64,000 nt of DNA from Cyathus striatus (Eukaryota > Basidiomycota > Agaricomycetes > Agaricales > Nidulariaceae): NCBI GenBank assembly GCA_025738555.1, contig JAOVFP010000004.1:4526001-4590000 (forward strand). The letters are read 5' to 3'. The translations under genes were made by a program, and so were the position numbers. This document shows, one piece after another, positions 12,180-22,945 of the stretch (the first letter of the stretch is position 1; each line of letters starts with the position of its first letter). The notes under the pieces were generated by a model, which saw only the letters and a list, made by a program, of their open reading frames with translations, made no database searches and had not been told where the DNA came from.

Positions 12180-13972
12180 CCATAGTATCATATGCATCTG
12201 ATAATGAAATACACCCAGTATGAAACAACGAAGCTAGCATTTCTTCACTGACATAATCAGGAAGTGATATAGCTTTATGACGAGTATTTCTTTTCCATTC
12301 ACTGCAGCCAATAAAGTACCGTTCTTTGACTGTAGACTGTGAAACTGATAAGTATGTAAAAGCGAGAGAAGGATTAACCTTACCACTTTTAGTTTCTTCA
12401 TAACAGGGACCCCATAGCAGCGAACCATGCTGTAAGATCCTTTAACCTCACATTTCCATTCCAAATGAATTACATGAAAAAACCTAATAATAATTAACAA
12501 AAGAAGCGACAGTTATGTGAGAACCTTACGTGGTTGTTTCTTTTAATACTGATCTCACTTCTTCTTTTCGGGCCTCAATTTGTGTGCCAATAAGCAGCTT
12601 GTTTGCATTTGGATCCAACCCGTGCTGGGTAACCTTGAGGAACTGAGAATCAACATGATTGCAAGCCCAAATACCTTGACATTTGATATGAGAATGGCAG
12701 CACACAACATCCTGGAGTCTGAGAATATTGAAAACTTTTGCTGAGGAATCTTTCTGACCACTGGTGCCGGCCCATGAATCTCTGTCCTGTAGATTACAAA
12801 CTGTTAGCAAGCACCTAGACTCATTACACTAAATATAGTGCACCTTGTCCTTAATAATCACATCCACTGAAAGAAGTTGACCGTTTTTATCTTTATATCT
12901 GTACTTCTTGTCACTGAGATCAAGTACGTACGCCGTTGGCTGATGAGGGATAGGCAGCCAGGCTGTAGGGATTCCTTTCAAATACTCAACGGCAAGAACC
13001 TCGACTCTTGTTGTAATTGATGTGAGGCCGGTTATTGTTTTGACAGTCTCAACATCATCATCTAGCCAGATGGTTGGAGATGAATGATAGTTGATATTGC
13101 TATCACTGTCTGAGCACTCATCTGATAGCATATGCACATCAAATTTGAATTCCTTGGGATCTATTTTTGGTTAGCATGAAGTTCATTCAATCTAAATATA
13201 TACAATCTCACCGGCATCACTTTCTACATCATCTAAACTGAATTCTTCAGCATCTACATAGTCTCTGTTAGCACAAAGTCAATTGGCTCTATTAATATGA
13301 ATGACTCGCTGCTCTCAACATCCAAATCAAATGTGAGGCCTTCACTTTTATTGGAGGAGTAAAAACTGTTGTTATCTACTTTCTCTCAGTGATTGGATTA
13401 AATATAACACTATAAAGAACGTACCATGCTCAATATCAGAAGAGTCCATAACCTCAATCCCCATTTCATCTTCAGAGTCCAGGATTTCGATGACATCATG
13501 CTCATTCTCTTGAGTATTATGTATTCGGATAAAAGCAGTAGGAGCTGGGCTTGAGCTTGGAGGGGGGCTGGATCCACATAGATCAATGAAGTCATCATGT
13601 ATTGGTTCCAACTTCACAGGATCTAGACTAGGTGATTTGAACAACCCATACAACTCCAATAGTTCACGTTTGACATGTGCATGTGACACTACAGGTGGTA
13701 CTGACAGCCCAGGAAACAAAGGTGTGCTCACCCTGTCCCGGTCATTGATGAACTTCCGAAGGTCTGGGACATCTACCCAATCATTGTTGCCAAAAATAGC
13801 AGGGTTACTTGCAATGTAGTCTTTCTGATGGACCTGAACATAGATTAGTCAGTCAATTGTACAATGAAATGCAACACTGAATGCTTACGAAGTTACAAAA
13901 CTCAATTATAACACATTTGGAAACCTTGTGAAGATAATTGAGGTCGCTTTGTGAGCGGCTAAGGGGCGCCAT
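12180..13972 (-). pseudogene. 5' half of the split MULE-like transposase gene
   Basis: The gene appears to start at ATG 13972 with MAPLSRSQSDLNYLHK (exon 13972-13925). A GT...AG intron ends at 13834, and the frame continues VHQKDYIASNPAIFG through about 13425. Further blocks follow at 13137-12829, 12810-12526 and 12500-12234. The middle exons carry an acidic stretch (ILDSEDEMG), and CHSHIKCQGIWACNH, a Cys/His cluster that could bind zinc ahead of the DDE domain. Reading ends at the gypsy insertion (12175-12179 is its target duplication) and resumes at 2437. As split, it cannot make a full transposase. Exon borders after the second exon are approximate. Confidence 0.6.
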
Positions 13973-14227
13973 GCATGTACTCAAGAGAACAAGTTGCAGA
14001 AAAGTAAAAACTTCCTTCTCAATTTTTCATTACATAATTTCAGCACATTTCAACTTATTATCTAGTGGATTTGTTTTATTTCCATTTTATTTGTTTTATT
14101 TCTTATGTTGACAAAGCACAAAACTCAGTGCACATGATAATGTGTAAACTTCAATGTGTGTCGATCAATGTGTAATGTGTAATACCTATGTGTAAGGTGT
14201 TGTGTTTCATACTACCTCTGTGTCTAG
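13973..14227. other. Intergenic, AT-rich
   Basis: I see no gene here. The stretch has T-rich runs and a short run of GTGTAA-like words near 14140-14210. The last bases (TGTGTCTAG) match the 3' end of an intron conserved in genes A and B. Confidence 0.5.
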
Positions 14228-14453
14228 TCACCCATTGGAAGTGATGGTGTCGCCGAATTCGATCATACTAGAGTTAAGCAGCTTCTGGTCAAGCCTGGCA
14301 TGGAAGAGAACGTATGTCGGCACTGTATTGCAGTGGACCAAAGTGCTGATGTAAGTTTCTGAGCAGTATGTTGAAGATAATGGTAGTACAACATCGCATT
14401 TGCACGCTGAAGGCTCTCATGGAGTTACGCTTGGGCTTGTTGTAGAAGATAAT
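14228..14453 (+). pseudogene. Two exons of a repeated-exon family (copy C)
   Basis: Exon 14228-14311 (28 codons, starts SPIGSDGVAEFD, ends KPGMEEN) and exon 14367-14453 (29 codons, ends GLVVEDN) match the second and third repeated exons of genes A and B in length, phase 0 and flanking intron sequence (acceptors TGTGTCTAG and CTGAGCAG, donors GTATGT). The preceding exon type and the membrane-spanning last exon are absent. It could be extra upstream exons of gene B or an isolated duplicate. Confidence 0.6.
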
Positions 14454-14493
14454 GTATGTCAAGACTTTATTGTGCTGCACCTAGGGTGTTCGG

Positions 14494-14732
14494 AGTAGCT
14501 TCCCATGCATAAGTGGTAGTGTTAGTAATAGATGATTTGCTCCTACATAGGGTCCTCAACACTCACAGCCTTCCCACACATCCAAGATCTAAGAAAGGTC
14601 TTTGAGGTTTAGCACTTGGTGATCGAAGTAGCTTCCCACGCATAAGTGGTAGTGTTAGTAATAGATGATTTGCTCCTACATAGGGTCCTCAACGCTCACA
14701 GCCTTCCCACATGTCCAAGATCCAAGAAAGGT
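14494..14732. repeat. Tandem duplication, 106-base unit, 133-base period
   Basis: Units at about 14494-14599 and 14627-14732 are nearly identical (AGTAGCTTCCCA...CCAAGAAAGG) and differ at a few transitions. I see no coding sense. They lie between copy C and gene B, so they may have arisen with the duplication of these exons. Confidence 0.8.
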
Positions 14733-15523
14733 TAAGTAGATTAACTTATATATACAATATCGTTGTTAGTGCTATGCATACATAAATTCTACTTGATCCT
14801 ACTTAAGTGAAGATGCAAAGCGCAAACCTTCATTCCATCCAGCATGAGAACACAAGAACCATACCAGCAGGTATGTTTAAACATTTCGTGCTGGTCGATA
14901 TAACCTGATTGAAATGTACTGAACCCCCCCAGGAGTCTGTTGGAATTACTGGAGTTGCAGCATCAGACTTGTATGTCAAAGGTCAGCATGAAGTGGAGCA
15001 GCTTCCAGCCAAGCTTGTCATGAAAGAGAACGTACGTCAGTACTTTATCACACTGTACCAATACACCTACGTGATGTGTCTAGACACCCATTGGAAGTGA
15101 TGGTGTCACCGTGTTTGATGATACTGGAGTGAAGCGGCTTCCAGAAGAGCCTGGCGTGAAACAGAATGTATGTCAGCACTGTATTGCGCTAGGTCAAAGT
15201 GCTGATGTGACTTTCTGAGCAGTGCACTAGAGATAATGGTGCTGCAATGTCCGATTTGCATGCCAAAGGCCTTTGTGGAGCTATACTTGAACTTATCGTG
15301 GAACAGAACGTATGTTAACAATTTATCGTGCTGGACCTAGTGCTAAGATAACTTTTCTAGCAACATGTTGGGGAGGGCAAACCTTTTGTCAGTATCGATC
15401 CATCGAAAGCTGACAGCCACAGACTTGCTAAACTTGCAATGCAGCACCCACCCTCCGATGATATTTCTGAGGACTCGAACAGAGAGCTCACGGTCAACGG
15501 TAGATCTAATGATAGCTCACCAG

Positions 15524-16668
15524 TAGTGTTGTTCCACGGAGTGAACTACTGCGAATTGAAATCGCTTCAGTCCGGTTTTGCTGACAGATCGTATTTGTTT
15601 ACGGAGTGAACTCGAAGCGAATTGAGTTCATGATTTCGAACGATCTGGTTGATGGCTCTGGACTGATCACGTGGTAAGATGATGGGAGCATCGCGACGCA
15701 TGAACAACGTTGATGCGACACGGCTACTTACTTCTTTAATGCTATTTTGATACCATTCTTGTGCACAATAACTCAGAATATTACTATCCACAAGCTTTTA
15801 GAACAACTTTCACGGCGACACATGAAGATAATTTATTTGAACTTCTTTGAAACACGGAGCTAAACTGACTCAAGAGTCGACACTGTTTTAAATGGGCTGG
15901 AGGCTTTGAGCTGCTTTCAAATTGTAATTCACTCGCGGATCTTGGCGAAGCGCATGAATATATAACTCGAGAATTTGGTGTGGTTCTGGGAGGTAAGTAA
16001 GTATCATGGAAGTTTTATTACCTGTCTCATTTAAAATTATTATATAGAATCACAAATTCTCGTCTCTGCTGCTTTTCCACGTTGTCATGGATGCACTACC
16101 TGCACAAGCACCCTCGATCTCATATGAGCGCGCTTTCTCTTCAAGCAAAGAAACTGCAACACTGCGCCGAAGCCGCATTTCTACTGATCTATTCGATGCC
16201 TGCAAATACTTAAGTTCTCATTTAAGCAAGAGCACCCAACCTTTACAGATAATGTTCAACTCGCAAAACCTGAAGACTACTGTATATCTGGGCCTGTTAC
16301 AGCTTATGCTGCACAGGAGCTGCTAGAGGCGGATAGGTTAGATGAACTGGAAGAATTGATTAGTAATGCACAGTCAGAAGGGTATCCCACTCCTATTGTA
16401 GAATACTGTAACTAATTGGTAGAGTATTAAGGCATGTGCTACCTCATCCCAACCTCAGTGGCTCAGCCTACTCAAGCGCGTGTTACGTTCTAGCCCGAGA
16501 CTCGTCATCTAATTGGCTATTAACTTTAAAACCGACTTACAACCGAAATCGCGGACTAGATCGCTACTATGAAGTACTCCGTTCATACCAAATCGTTCTG
16601 GCGAACTGTTGCGAACTATTTCAAAAATTTCAATTCAGTTCACTTCAGATCAGTCCGGAACAACACTA
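15524..16668. mobile_element. hAT-type element, internally deleted
   Basis: The ends are perfect 12-base inverted repeats (TAGTGTTGTTCC / GGAACAACACTA), flanked by an exact 8-base duplication CTCACCAG at 15516-15523 and 16669-16676. An 8-base target and a TAGTG-type end are hAT hallmarks. Subterminal words such as GTGAACT and GAATTGAA recur at both ends. At 1145 bases it is too short for a full transposase, but it keeps the C-terminal coding part. It interrupts the last exon of gene B. Confidence 0.92.
16087..16415 (+). pseudogene. hAT transposase C-terminal (dimerisation) remnant
   Basis: The block SYERAFSSSKETATLRRSRI is the conserved hAT C-terminal dimerisation motif (compare the usual C-E-R-x-F-S-S-A/S-K-E-T ... 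R-R). The first frame runs to about residue 38. A one-base loss near 16200 then shifts the homology to another frame (ILKFSFKQEHPTFTDN ... AQELLEADRLDELEELI), which ends at TAA 16413-16415. The catalytic DDE part is missing, so the element is non-autonomous. Confidence 0.85.
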
Positions 16669-17176
16669 CTCACCAGCAGCCAGATGTATGTTGTCGATCT
16701 CCGAGGATTACCAAATGCCAACCACTACTGAAGGTCAGATCAGAAGAAGACACCCGGGGACCAATCCGGCAGCAGCCATCGAGACATGTTGTATGATACC
16801 GGATGTTGTCGATATCTCGCAACATCAGAACACCGCTGAATCCGGAGTCATTGCTGCCCCCTGTGACAACTGGTCAACCGCTACTGAAGCTCGAGTTACA
16901 GCTGTGTCCAGTAAGATCAGATCAATTGTCGCTGAAGCTGAAACCGGAGCCAGTGAAGTTAGTGATAGTCACGATCACTCCACCTTAATGACTATTTACA
17001 ATGCACTGAAGTTTGCCATGGTTTTATCCAGTCTTCTCGCTGCATTCCAGCCTTTCGCCAAGGAGAGAAGTCCAGCTGCTGGTTGGGTAATGACAGCATT
17101 CGCTATCTGCACAGCTCTCGTTTTGTTGATCCTCCTTTTCATAGAGTGGCATAGGGAATGGCTTGATGCAGCATAA

Positions 17177-17914
17177 CTGCAGAGGGACTGAGCAGATCAT
17201 ATAGCACAGGTGACTCTAAAGAGTCTGGGAGTATCAATGGAGTAGAAAATGAATCATGTACTCAATGAATCTGTTGCTTTGAAGTTGAAGTTTGAACAAG
17301 AGATGTGAATGAGAGTTTCAATGTGGCCATCAATCCCACAATGTGCAACACGACACGCCCTCGAACTGTCTTCACCACTTGGGTAAATGTACCTGTTACT
17401 CTACTGCTTACTGAGTACTTCACCCACGCAACTTCGACATTGTAACATTACACCTGTAGCATCTAATCTTGTCAACTAACGCATCGGCACCAGCAACTCA
17501 TGGCACTTTTGTGCCTTACTGCCCGGCGGCAAACCTACCACATGGGCTCTGCAGCGTCATAGGCCTGTCCAGGCTCAGCTGAGCGCCATCGATATCCTAA
17601 CAGCCACAGATCTGCTATCAGCTCTATGTCTCGTCAGGACTGCTCCGGCCTTGCAAGGTTGAAGGCCATTAAGCTATCACCCCAGATCTGGAACCTTGAA
17701 GTATATTCAGCAGAAGAACGTGCACCAGCAACAAAAGCATCAGAATAGGTAACATAACATAGCATTTAATGTAGGAGGTTATATCAGTTCATGCCACTTA
17801 TGGCAAGTTATACTGCATGATAATGGTGCGCGAGACTCTCAAATTTAGTGATGCAAAGAACATGCACATGACACCAAAAGCCATCACAGCGAACTGTCAA
17901 AAACAATGCGTGAC
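17177..17914. other. Intergenic; contains a short repeat shared with 45.3 kb
   Basis: No gene is recognised. Bases about 17775-17862 (TTATATCAGTTCATGCCACT...) closely match 45258-45345 upstream of the KDZ remnant. The first 100 bases resemble the sequence following gene A, so homology to A extends past the stop codon. Confidence 0.6.
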
Positions 17915-18193
17915 TCAGCGACCCCATGACATATGATTGTATGCCCCATAAGAGATGTGTAAGAAGCCTGGTTGAAAGTGTATCGGAGAGAGCTCAACTG
18001 GCGGCTTGTACAGCTTTTGTTTGGGAAGGGATTTGATGGGGCAGGAGGCGGAGTGCGACACCTCGGGTATAGGTGTCAACGAGAATGAGAATGAGAAAGG
18101 AAGGCATTGTTTGGGCTGGAAAATATGGAAGGATTGAAGGATACTAGATTTGTTACTTGAGGGAGAGCTGATGTCGACAAGGAGGAAACACAA
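17915..18193 (-). pseudogene. Fragment of the P protein family
   Basis: The minus-strand frame contains SPIHFQPGFLHISYGAYNH, which aligns with the core of the P genes at 50-57 kb (PPIHLQPGSFHVPYEVYEH in P1), preceded by a similar PIKSLPKQKLYKP stretch. It stops directly after this motif, so the following GIYIP and DVTLT regions are gone. It lies 32 kb from the tandem array, evidence of dispersal or an old rearrangement. Confidence 0.65.
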
Positions 18194-19422
18194 GTCGTGC
18201 TCCGGCTATTTGCACGAATGGACCTGCAAGGCGAACTGGCATTAGCACCGCTGAAGAAGGTTCCCCAGGAAAGGCAAATGTCTGTATGTACACTGATGAT
18301 CCACGTGTTCGTGGTCGGATAACAATAGATGGTGTCCTCGCACGCTTTCTATGTGCCTTGGGTGCACTCTATGTGTATAGTGGGGCAACACCCTCGCTTG
18401 ATAGACTGAATTTCGTTGCCATGGTCTCTCCAATCAACCACTCGGGGATATTGGCTTTGGCGTCATTGCAACAATAGTAATATTAAGTTTCTGTCCTCTG
18501 GAGGGACTTTTGTGTCAGAGTAGATGCAGCGGGAGTGACTGGCTGGAGTACGTTACCAGAAGATATGATGGCAGCTATGTTATCGTCGTTCGGCGATGGT
18601 AAGATGATGGCAGTTGCCAGTGAAAGCCAAGAAATGATGAGACCTTGCAGCACTACAGAGCCTTATATACTGTTGAATGGAGTTCCACCTGAATCGGCAC
18701 ATTAAAGTTCTTGGATATGTTGTGACTAGCGGTCCCGATTTCAAATGTTCAGGTTGAGTATATGTGACCCCAGCACATGGTGCGGTGTACAACACAGCAA
18801 GGCTTGACGATGTGCCAGGAATTCCGCTTGAAGACTGGCACATGGGGCTGCTTGATATGAATGGATTGTGGTTGAGAAATGTCCCCTAGAAAGGGGGAGG
18901 TTAAGGATTAGAACAACAATGAGGTGGGGTGGGAGGAAGGAAGGAAGGAGTGAGGCAACAGAGAGATAGAGATGATAGAAGCATATAAAGGTAGGAGCAA
19001 AGGAATGTACCATCACTATAATCCAATCCCACTGTGCCCCTTTGTATGCACACATGCTCTCAACTTCACTTACCTGCACTTGGAAGGCAATTTGATAGTA
19101 GGTACAGTGTATCCATAATCTCGGCGCTGATAGCGCCTCCTTCATCCCTTCCGAGATCAGATTTCTAAGACAGCCTGTGAGATGAGTTAGCAGGTTGTTC
19201 AAAGATTACATGATGAATACAGAATAGGAGGGGCAAGAAGGAACGTCGAACTTTCGTGTTATAAATCCCGTGCCATACCTTGCTCTTGTGCAGGTGCACC
19301 CTCATATAAGGAACATCTTTTCTTCTAAACACCCAAGTTTGATAGAGTGAAGTGTGTTCAAGTTTAGTACTCTTCACAGTGAATGCCACTGTCAGGCTCC
19401 TGAAACCGTCCTATCGTTCACA
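18194..19422. other. Intergenic, no gene recognised
   Basis: Open frames here are short, lack recognisable motifs and overlap on both strands. A TATATA-like box at about 18662 has no convincing gene behind it. A purine-rich GGAAGG run occurs near 18930-18950. Confidence 0.4.
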
Positions 19423-19430
19423 GGTAGGGG

Positions 19431-19803
19431 TATTGCTGCTGCCACAGCACAGTGACTGTGCGGGGACTGTGACTGCACTACAAGATTTCAAACTCAGTCA
19501 CACTACACAGTGTGTCGCAGTTCTTATGATGCACTGTGAATCGACTGTGAAGATCCCGCTGTTGCATTTCAAAGCACTTGTTTGTTTCTGCTCGCTGGTG
19601 CTTCAGAGCGCTTATTCTGTCCCTTAATAATTAGATAAGTAATAGGACCCTACTATTTCCTAAAGCAGTAGCTCAGAGAGAGCGCCTTCTGAGTGCCATT
19701 ACTTCACAGTAGCTTCACAGCACACTGTGCCAACTGTGAAGCATGTCACAGTGACATAAAATTTCGCTTCACTGTCACTTTACTACACTCTGCGGCAGCA
19801 CTA
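19431..19803. mobile_element. hAT-type MITE with ACTGTGA subterminal repeats
   Basis: An exact 8-base duplication GGTAGGGG lies at 19423-19430 and 19804-19811. The ends are imperfect inverted repeats (TATTGCTGCTGCCACAG against TAGTGCTGCCGCAG). The 373-base interior has many copies of CACTGTGA or its complement near both ends, as expected of transposase-binding subterminal repeats. No coding sequence is present. Confidence 0.8.
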
Positions 19804-20528
19804 GGTAGGGGGGCCCCATCCTAGTAGCATAGTGTACAAACAATGTACAAATATAAACAGAACCAAACTCAAGTCTCCCCTCCTACCTGCGAAGATAGGC
19901 TGGCAAAATGTCGCCTCATGTGATACAGTCACCCTCCGCTGTGACTTAAGAATGTACAAATAAACCCTACTGTAGGGGTAAATATAATGACTCGGTTACA
20001 ATTAAAAAAAAATTAAGATCATTTATATAATAAAAAAACTGATGGCATGACTTCGGCACATCAAAGATTCTGACAACTATATTTGCATGCTGCTCACTAC
20101 TTGCAATATCCTCAAGTCCTTCTCAGAAAATAAAATAACAGCTGCAGAGTTTATATTAGACATACTACAAAGCCCCATACTCATATACAATGAACAGGTG
20201 CAATCACTTGCAGAGTGCAGGAGTGAGATATGTGCAGCACTTGCTCATCACCCTGCTACAAAGAAGACAGCCAAGGAATGGACCATCAGTAAAATGAAGG
20301 ACATCTGTTCACAGGAAGTCATTGCCCTGGCAGACCAGAATGCTGGCTTTCACTTTGGTGCCAACACAACTACTTAAGAGAAGCTGCATAACTTCAGTCT
20401 AGCAGAAACTGCCACTAAAATGAAACAACACACACCTGTACTTTGGGATTTCCTTGCACAGCTGCTTGATGCTGATCCTGTTCACAAATGCAAGCATGAG
20501 CAAAAGCAGCAGGAACATGGTGTCAGAA

Positions 20529-20902
20529 TGTTAGGATTTCGTTACTTATCTAATCTATTATCTAATCTTGTCTTATCTATGTCATGTGATTAGTCACATG
20601 ACCTACAATGCGGACACCATGTGTATCAACATATGTTACTCATCATTACTGTGGGCACAGTTGCACAGTTTGGCCATACATATAACATGAGTTCTTAATG
20701 TAGAAGCACAGTATACATGTGTTGTAGTGTAGGATACTTACATGCGATTCCCTCATGGACTCTTTCTATAAATACGGTCTTTCTTAGTTAGTATTCGCTA
20801 TTCTTGTGCTAGTTTATTCCAGACTAGTAATAAGATTCACTTCTTTCTCACATTCAAGTGTTTAAGTTCAGCTTTGAGTATTTTGCTTGCCTGTCGCTAA
20901 CA
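20529..20902 (+). repeat. 5' LTR of element 2
   Basis: This 374-base repeat is paired with 26975-27348. It contains a TATAAATA box and the predicted transcript start used for self-priming. Differences from its partner are mainly at CG/TG/CA sites. Confidence 0.95.
20767..20810 (+). promoter_or_regulatory. LTR promoter: TATA box and predicted transcript start
   Basis: TATAAATA lies at 20767-20774. The 11-mer ATTCTTGTGCT starts 33 bases after the first T of that box (20800-20810), a normal spacing for a transcription start. Both box and 11-mer are conserved in the LTRs at 27.2 kb and 39.7 kb. The start site is inferred from spacing and from its match to the primer-binding site. Confidence 0.65.
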
Positions 20903-20904
20903 AA

Positions 20905-20915
20905 AGCACAAGAAT
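20905..20915 (+). other. Self-priming primer-binding site, element 2
   Basis: AGCACAAGAAT, two bases after the 5' LTR, is the exact reverse complement of ATTCTTGTGCT at 20800-20810 in the LTR. No TGG tRNA-type site is present. Known Tf1-type gypsy elements prime reverse transcription by pairing the first 11 nucleotides of their own RNA to such a site. Confidence 0.75.
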
Positions 20916-21401
20916 CTACCTCATTCCTTGACCCTGAACTTCTTTTCTCTTGCCAAACCTTGGCAAAACTTTTCTCTATACCTTGTTCCCCGTCTTGGAC
21001 CTCTTGGACCAGACGTACACCCCATTCGATAGTCTTGCTCATTGTACTTGGAAGTACAAGAGGATAGTGTAATGTTGAGCCCAACACTTCCGAATTACCG
21101 AGCATCTTAGGCCCTCTGCCTTGAGTTTGGCATGGCGCCAGTGACTGGGGAGGCTACCACGTGTTGCCCCAGCTGGTACTATCTGCAAATAGGTGTGCGT
21201 GAGACTTAGGACATCTCACTAGTCTCTGAGCTTCATCAAAAGCTTCTGTTACTCAAATCTATCACGGTGGCACCCATCACCCAATCCCAAACCCTTCGAT
21301 CACTCCATTCTCGCTCCTATCACATCCCATCCTCATCCACACCAATCTATATTCCTTGATCTCGTCCCACTCCTTACACCTGCCCTCAATCTCCGAGAGC
21401 T

Positions 21402-21704
21402 GTGTCGGTGGACTCCGACGACTCGGATTTTGATCCCAACACATACCTCTCCCTTCACCAAATCCCTAATTATGTTCCACCACCTCATCTTCCCACTCCA
21501 CCAACACACCCTATTATCCGAACCCTCACCATCATCACCGAACCAGGACATGACAACAGTCTAAGATTTAGTACTCCCACACAATACATATCCCCTTTCG
21601 AACAAGACTTCTACTCTCTGAACAGATATGAAACCCTTCTAAACACCATTCACAACGATGGTAAAGAACTCCCTACACCCATGTACCCAGATTTCGATCT
21701 ATAA
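21402..21704 (+). CDS. Small conserved ORF upstream of gag, element 2
   Basis: An open frame of about 100 codons ends LPTPMYPDFDL; its stop TAA overlaps the gag ATG as TAATG (21702-21706). The first codon of the listed frame is GTG, so the true start is uncertain. The end region YETLLNTIHNDGKELPTP has a clear counterpart in element 3 (YETLLNTVHNEFEDLPMP, ending PDFIF), so the protein is conserved between two otherwise diverged elements. I do not recognise it; it could be an N-terminal gag product or an accessory protein. Confidence 0.5.
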   Translation: MSVDSDDSDFDPNTYLSLHQIPNYVPPPHLPTPPTHPIIRTLTIITEPGHDNSLRFSTPTQYISPFEQDFYSLNRYETLLNTIHNDGKELPTPMYPDFDL

Positions 21705-22945
21705 TGATCTCCGCCAAAATTATTCTTGGCTTCATTACAGCCATAGTAATGGTTTTCATGAAGGACGAAATTGTAACTAGATGGATGAATATGACTCCTG
21801 CAAATAAACAGCTAGTCACAGAAAGTGTTTCTGCAATGACTCAGGGAGTTATTAAGGAAATTAGAGATGGAATAAAAGAGGATCGACTGGAACCAAAGGA
21901 AAAGGTTGAAATCCCAGAAGATTACGAAGGAGATCCTCATACGGTTAATAATTGGATTAGACGTATGATGCTATACTTTCAGGAAAAGAATATTACGAAT
22001 GATTAGAAAAAGATAACAATCGCTCTACCAAAAGTAAAGAAAGGAAAGGACAATCAAGCCCAATGATGGGCAGACACATTTCTAGGAGATTTGATCTTGT
22101 TTAATGAAGAACGAGCTCAATGGAAATTATTACACAATGGAAAGGAACCTACCCTACAGGACACCCAAAAGGTTAATATTGTGGCAACCAACACATCTCC
22201 AGCAATTGTCCATGACACATTCAAAACAGGTTGCCCATTTGCTGATTGGAACACATTCGTCGAAAGACTTTAATTTTTCTTCATATCAACAGAAACTCAG
22301 AATAACACAATTGAACAAATCAACAAAGTCATACAAGGAACACGACCTGTTGAGGATTATATGATCGATTTTATGCAATGGATGAATCTAACAGGATTTG
22401 ATAACATGGCTTTAGTAGACAAATACCAATGTGGAATGCATCCGTTATTAGCCAGGAGACTTATGGAAGTCAGAGGACTTAAGGTCACCAACAAACTTAT
22501 TGACTGGGTCGACAAAGCCGTGGAATATGAAAGAAACTGTTGAGAAGCTAATTTTGGATGTATTCAACAAAATTCACGACCTCAAAATCAGAATCAAAAC
22601 CTCGGATGTCCTCAGAACCAATCAAATCCTGGAACCCAACAGAACATGCAGCAATGGACACCCAATTGTACCAATCTCACGGTATCACAAGGTGGAAATC
22701 GAATGGATCTCGACCAACTTAAAAAAGAAGGTCATTGTTTTTATTGCAAAGAGAAAGGACACATGTCTAACATGTGTCCCAAGAAACCTCACAGACCCTA
22801 TGTACAACATAATGTAAATATGGACTCTTCGATACCCATAGCCTCCACTAGTGGAGTTGTAGAAATACCAGATGTAACTAAATTATTGGAAGAGCAATGC
22901 ACTCTCCTCATTGCTCAATTGGGTTTTCCCCAAGGCCAGCAGTGA
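21704..22945 (+). pseudogene. gag of element 2
   Basis: Frame from ATG 21704 with a hydrophobic start (IILGFITAIVMVFM), a charged middle (WIRRMMLYFQEKN), a retrotransposon gag-like part (ADWNTFVERL, TRPVEDYMIDFMQWM) and one CCHC zinc knuckle CFYCKEKGHMSNMC at about 22735-22776. It ends GFPQGQQ and TGA at 22943-22945. Stops inside (TAG near 22004, TGA and TAA further on) break it into pieces, so this copy cannot make a full capsid protein. pol follows in the -1 frame. Confidence 0.8.

Larger units (their letters stand above)
14933..17176 (+). pseudogene. Gene B: repeated-exon membrane protein, interrupted by a hAT element
   Basis: Exons 14933-15031 (33 codons, EQLPAKLVMKEN end), 15084-15167 (28 codons) and 15223-15309 (29 codons) are all phase 0, followed by a last exon from 15361. 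At 15523 the last exon is broken by a 1145-base insertion. It resumes after the second target copy at 16677 and ends at 17176. Without the insertion and one target copy the last exon is 663 bases, an intact frame (163+500). Its end has two hydrophobic segments (around FAMVLSSLLAAFQPF and WVMTAFAICTALVLLILLFI), suggesting a membrane hairpin with a charged tail. Gene A is the uninterrupted relative. The function is unknown and the 5' exons are not resolved; an upstream ATG near 14812 does not join in frame by the obvious splice. Confidence 0.6.
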
